From positions 1-8,255 of the forward strand of contig JALXEI010000167.1 of NCBI GenBank assembly GCA_027069645.1: a stretch of DNA of 8,255 nucleotides, in the 5' to 3' direction. Below, in pieces: positions 5,726 through 8,255 of the stretch. How positions within the stretch are numbered: position 1 is the first letter of the stretch; the number at the start of each line of letters is the position of its first letter. Below the pieces are notes generated by a model, which saw only the letters and a list, made by a program, of their open reading frames with translations, was not told where the DNA came from and made no database searches. Source of the DNA: Hyphomicrobiales bacterium. GTDB taxonomy: Bacteria > Pseudomonadota > Alphaproteobacteria > Rhizobiales > JAKIUO01. The translations under genes and the position numbers were made by a program.

Positions 5726-7631
5726 TATTTTCCTCACGCACCCGGATGTCTTCCTGTGGCAATTGTTCGGCGAGAATTATGGCCTGTGCCGTATTGTCCG
5801 GCCCGCTGCCGAGGCCGGGCAGGGGGCGCGGCTTGAGACCGGCATGGGTCATTTGCATGATCTGTTTCCATAATTCGGCTGGCAATTTCCCCCCGCTGAC
5901 CTTGTTCGTCGGGCTGTTGTCATCGTTTCCGGCCCAGACGCCACAGGTAAAATATCCCGTATAGCCGATGAACCAGGCATCGCGATAGCCCTGGGTTGTA
6001 CCGGTTTTGCCAGCAACCGCATGCGCGCCAAGCCGGGCCCGCTTGCCGGTGCCGCTCCGCACCACGGCCCCCAGCATGTCGTTCATGTCATAGATATAGG
6101 TCTGATCAATGATGCGTTTGCGGTGACCTGATGAAAAGGCATGGAGCACTTCGCCTGAAGGGGTTGTCACTTCGGCAATGATATGGGGCGTGGCCCGAAA
6201 GCCGCCATTCATGAAAGATACATAGGCGCCGGTGATCTCCAGAGGTGTGACCTCGCTGCTGCCAAGGGCAAGGGCCGGAAATTTGTTTAGTCGGGAGTGT
6301 ATGCCAAGCCTTTTTGCAGTGGCAATGACCCGGTCAAGACCGACATCATCGGCCAGTGCGGCGGCAACGGCATTGATAGAACGGGCCAGCGCCGTGCGCA
6401 GGGTGACCGGGCCACGGTGGAAACGGGCATAATTGCGCGGGTGCCAACCGCTTATTTTGATCCGGCGATCCATGACAATACTGTTGGCAGAAAGACCATT
6501 TTCGAGTGCCGCCAGATAGACAATCGGCTTGAAGGTGGAACCGGGCTGGCGATGGGCCATTGTGATGCGATTGAAGCGGCTTTCGGCATAGGAGGCCCCG
6601 CCAACCATCAGCTTTATGCCACCGCTTTCGTCCATCATGACCGCTGCGGCCTGGTCGATATTTTTCGAGAACCGGTTTTGCGCGATCATGCGGGCCACAA
6701 GTGCCTGTGCCCTGACCTGCCAGTCGAAATTGAGCGTTGTTTTGACAATCAGATCGGTTTCGATCGGCCCGATAGAATGGTGCAATTCCGTCATGATCCG
6801 GTCGATGGCGTATTCTGTCCCGACAATTTTGCGAGGATTTGTTTTGCGACCAACCGGGCGGGCCGGATGTGCGGCGGCCTGCTGCGCCTGCGCCGGGGTG
6901 ATGGCGCCGGTTTCCAGCATATTGTCGAGGACGACATCGGCGCGTTGTTGCGCGCGTGTCAGATTTTTGCGGGGGGAATACCAGGAGGGGGCCTTCAGCA
7001 GTCCTGCCAGCATGGCGGACTGGGAAAGGTCAAGATCTTCTGCCGATTTGTTGAAATAGCGCTGTGCGGCCGCTTCAACACCGTGGCTTGCCCCGGCGCC
7101 GAAATAAACCCGGTTGAAATAATATTCGAGGATCCGGCGCTTGCTATAGTGTGTTTCCAGCCAGAAGGAGATGATCAGTTCGCGAAATTTGCGCGTCAGG
7201 GTGCGTTTGCGGGTTAAAAAGACATTTTTGACAAGCTGCTGGGTGATTGTGCTGCCCCCTTCGCGCAGGCGTCCCCGGGCGAGATTGTTCCATATGGCGC
7301 GCGCCAGTCCGCGGGGGTCAACACCGAAATGGCTGAAAAAGCGCCGGTCCTCCGTTGATATGACGGCGTCAATGAGAAATTGCGGTATTTTGGCAAGGGG
7401 AATTTCACGATCCCGGACGCCTCGTTTGGCCAGCAAACGGCCTTTTTCGTCGACAATGGTGATGACGGGCGGTCTGTGATCGAGAACGGCGCGTAATTCA
7501 CCGGAAAAAGTGCGGTCAAACCACAGGGCGAACAGTGAAAGGGTGACGATCAGGGTAAGAAAGGTGAAAGCAGCCAAACGAGCGGAAATGACAAAAAGCG
7601 AGGCCTTGCCGCCCGTGCTGAAACTCGACAT
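5682..7631 (-). CDS. Class A penicillin-binding protein (bifunctional transglycosylase/transpeptidase, PBP1A family)
   Basis: The enzyme polymerises lipid II into glycan strands and crosslinks the peptides, anchored in the inner membrane with its bulk in the periplasm. The protein has 649 residues. A membrane anchor lies at about 14-37. The GT51 transglycosylase domain shows EDRRFFSHFGVD with catalytic Glu94, GGSTITQQLVKN at 125-136, KFRELI with Glu151, RRILEYYFNRVYFG at 165-178 and HGVEAAAQRYF at 183-193. The transpeptidase domain has the SxxK motif with Ser365 and Lys368 (PGSTFKP), the SxN motif SIN at 418-420, and KTGT at 542-545 followed by DAWFIGYT. All catalytic motifs are intact. The protein is shorter than E. 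coli PBP1a, and the C-terminal tail of about 40 residues is unrecognised. It is divergent from the small membrane protein gene and convergent with the DUF1287 gene. The bases before the ATG (GGTTTCCTC) contain no Shine-Dalgarno, so initiation looks weak or leader-dependent. Confidence 0.95.
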   Translation of the reverse strand: MSSFSTGGKASLFVISARLAAFTFLTLIVTLSLFALWFDRTFSGELRAVLDHRPPVITIVDEKGRLLAKRGVRDREIPLAKIPQFLIDAVISTEDRRFFSHFGVDPRGLARAIWNNLARGRLREGGSTITQQLVKNVFLTRKRTLTRKFRELIISFWLETHYSKRRILEYYFNRVYFGAGASHGVEAAAQRYFNKSAEDLDLSQSAMLAGLLKAPSWYSPRKNLTRAQQRADVVLDNMLETGAITPAQAQQAAAHPARPVGRKTNPRKIVGTEYAIDRIMTELHHSIGPIETDLIVKTTLNFDWQVRAQALVARMIAQNRFSKNIDQAAAVMMDESGGIKLMVGGASYAESRFNRITMAHRQPGSTFKPIVYLAALENGLSANSIVMDRRIKISGWHPRNYARFHRGPVTLRTALARSINAVAAALADDVGLDRVIATAKRLGIHSRLNKFPALALGSSEVTPLEITGAYVSFMNGGFRATPHIIAEVTTPSGEVLHAFSSGHRKRIIDQTYIYDMNDMLGAVVRSGTGKRARLGAHAVAGKTGTTQGYRDAWFIGYTGYFTCGVWAGNDDNSPTNKVSGGKLPAELWKQIMQMTHAGLKPRPLPGLGSGPDNTAQAIILAEQLPQEDIRVREENIIPAGILANNDNDR

Positions 7632-7750
7632 GAGGAAACCCTTTGACTACACATACACAAACAACTGAACAAAAAGACTGATCCGTTTACTATAGAACGG
7701 GTGGATTACACTATGGTTAATCAATGACCTGTTTTTAAAGGGAGAATGAA
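7632..7750. promoter_or_regulatory. Divergent intergenic region with promoters
   Basis: This 119-base AT-rich stretch separates two divergent starts, so promoters for both should lie here. On the plus strand a weak pair is TGAACA (7666-7671) and TACTAT (7688-7693), 16 bases apart and each matching four of six consensus positions. GGGAG (7740-7744) is a good ribosome-binding site for the gene at 7751. On the minus strand I could not pick a convincing promoter. Confidence 0.4.
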
Positions 7751-8122
7751 ATGCGCTGGCTGTTTCTGATGGCGGGAGTGCTTTGTCTGGCAACCGGAGC
7801 GCTGCATGCGGTGATGGGGGGGATCGACACGCTCAACCCGGTCATGGCCAGCACGGTGCCCTTGCATGTGCGGGCGGCGATCATGGCGGTCTGGCATGGC
7901 ATCAGTCTGATGTTTCTGGTTTCGGCCCTCGCATTTTTCCGGGCTTTTCGGGTGCAACGGCCAAAGGCGCGCCCGGTTGGTGTCTTGCTGGGGTTGTATT
8001 ATCTGCTGTTTGCCGGGATTTTTGCCGGTCTGTCTTATGTGTGGTTTGAAGATGTGATGGTCTTGCCGCAATGGACATTGCTGGCTCCGATCGGCCTGTT
8101 TGCGCTGGTTGCCTCGCTTTAG
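7751..8122 (+). CDS. Small four-helix integral membrane protein of unknown function
   Basis: This is a 123-residue, very hydrophobic protein that I cannot assign to a named family. Four probable membrane segments are seen: residues 3-22 (WLFLMAGVLCLATGALHAVM), about 42-63 (ending VSALAFF), about 76-98 and about 104-122. The first helix carries GALHAVMGG and the second starts with MAVWHGISL, so two histidines (19 and 49) sit at or in membrane helices with nearby glycines. This arrangement is seen in some short uncharacterised bacterial membrane proteins, but no cofactor role can be claimed. A basic loop, RAFRVQRPKARP (64-75), between helices 2 and 3 is probably cytoplasmic by the positive-inside rule. 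The start is supported by GGGAG six bases before the ATG. It is divergent from the PBP gene and ends about 30 bases before a large inverted repeat. Confidence 0.75.
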   Translation: MRWLFLMAGVLCLATGALHAVMGGIDTLNPVMASTVPLHVRAAIMAVWHGISLMFLVSALAFFRAFRVQRPKARPVGVLLGLYYLLFAGIFAGLSYVWFEDVMVLPQWTLLAPIGLFALVASL

Positions 8123-8152
8123 GCCGTAAACTCGTAAACAGGGTCGAAATGG

Positions 8153-8247
8153 CAGGAGCAGATTTGTTTTCCCGCAAGGCGCAGGTTCGCAGGAAACCTT
8201 CCGGTTTTCAAGAACCTGCAACACAGCGGGGGAGCAAATCTGCCCTG
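8153..8247. repeat. Large nested inverted repeat / structured element
   Basis: An outer stem pairs CAGG (8153-8156) with CCTG (8244-8247). After one bulged A, GCAGATTTG (8158-8166) pairs with CAAATCTGC (8235-8243). It continues, with G-U pairs in RNA, through TTTTCCCGC (8167-8175) and GCGGGGGAG (8226-8234). An inner stem pairs GCAGGTTC (8181-8188) with GAACCTGC (8212-8219). Inside that, AAACC/GGTTT (8194-8198 with 8203-8207) closes a four-base TTCC loop. No T tract follows, so it is not a classical terminator. It may be a repeat or MITE-like palindrome, or a structured RNA. The window ends 8 bases later. Confidence 0.6.
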
Positions 8248-8255
8248 TCCGCAGG

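Noticed and set aside
6297..7217. Open frame of 306 codons on the plus strand
   Set aside because: It lies opposite the conserved domains of the PBP and has no recognisable motif; it is a shadow frame.
7721..8224. Minus-strand frame of 167 codons at the right end
   Set aside because: It is antisense to the hydrophobic small membrane protein, starts inside the nested palindrome, and reads as a Gln/His/Arg-rich shadow of a membrane gene.
8153..8247. Integron attC site or CRISPR repeat
   Set aside because: The attC core ends (GTTRRRY and its partner) are absent, and there is no series of direct repeats with spacers; the symmetry is a single inverted repeat.

Overview
The window looks like a chromosomal segment of an alphaproteobacterium. 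The evidence is the alphaproteobacterial character of DnaK, DnaJ, PyrF and a class A penicillin-binding protein, the moderately GC-rich coding style, and a dispersed palindromic repeat of a style common in alphaproteobacterial intergenic DNA. I cannot fix the order or genus from sequence alone. Nearly all of the window is housekeeping DNA; I see no phage, transposase, CRISPR array, tRNA or rRNA.

Layout. Positions 1-1265 hold the 3' two thirds of dnaK, whose 5' end lies outside the window, followed by a terminator-like hairpin (1293-1319). An FkbM-type SAM-dependent methyltransferase (1344-2273) follows, and only 7 bases later dnaJ (2281-3432). The chaperone pair is therefore split by an unrelated methyltransferase gene. 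The 399-base gap from 3433 to 3831 has no credible gene. It holds an interrupted palindromic repeat (about 3510-3637), an A-tract/T-tract inverted repeat, a 7-3-7 palindrome and a plausible promoter. That promoter would serve a co-directional run: a YbjN-family protein (3832-4299), pyrF (4307-5020) and a secreted DUF1287 protein (5069-5725).

On the minus strand a bifunctional class A penicillin-binding protein (5682-7631) converges on the DUF1287 gene and overlaps its 3' end by 44 bases. A 119-base intergenic region separates its start from a divergent small four-helix membrane protein (7751-8122). The window ends inside or just after a large nested inverted repeat (about 8153-8247).

Functionally, DnaK and DnaJ form the Hsp70/Hsp40 folding machine, PyrF makes UMP, and the PBP builds periplasmic peptidoglycan. 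The DUF1287 protein is predicted to be exported and carries a possible Cys-His-Asn arrangement, so it may work in the same compartment as the PBP; this is inference. I found no convincing new multigene system. The items most worth a second look are the split dnaK/dnaJ arrangement with its intervening hairpin, the nested palindrome at the right edge, and the structured non-coding DNA before ybjN.
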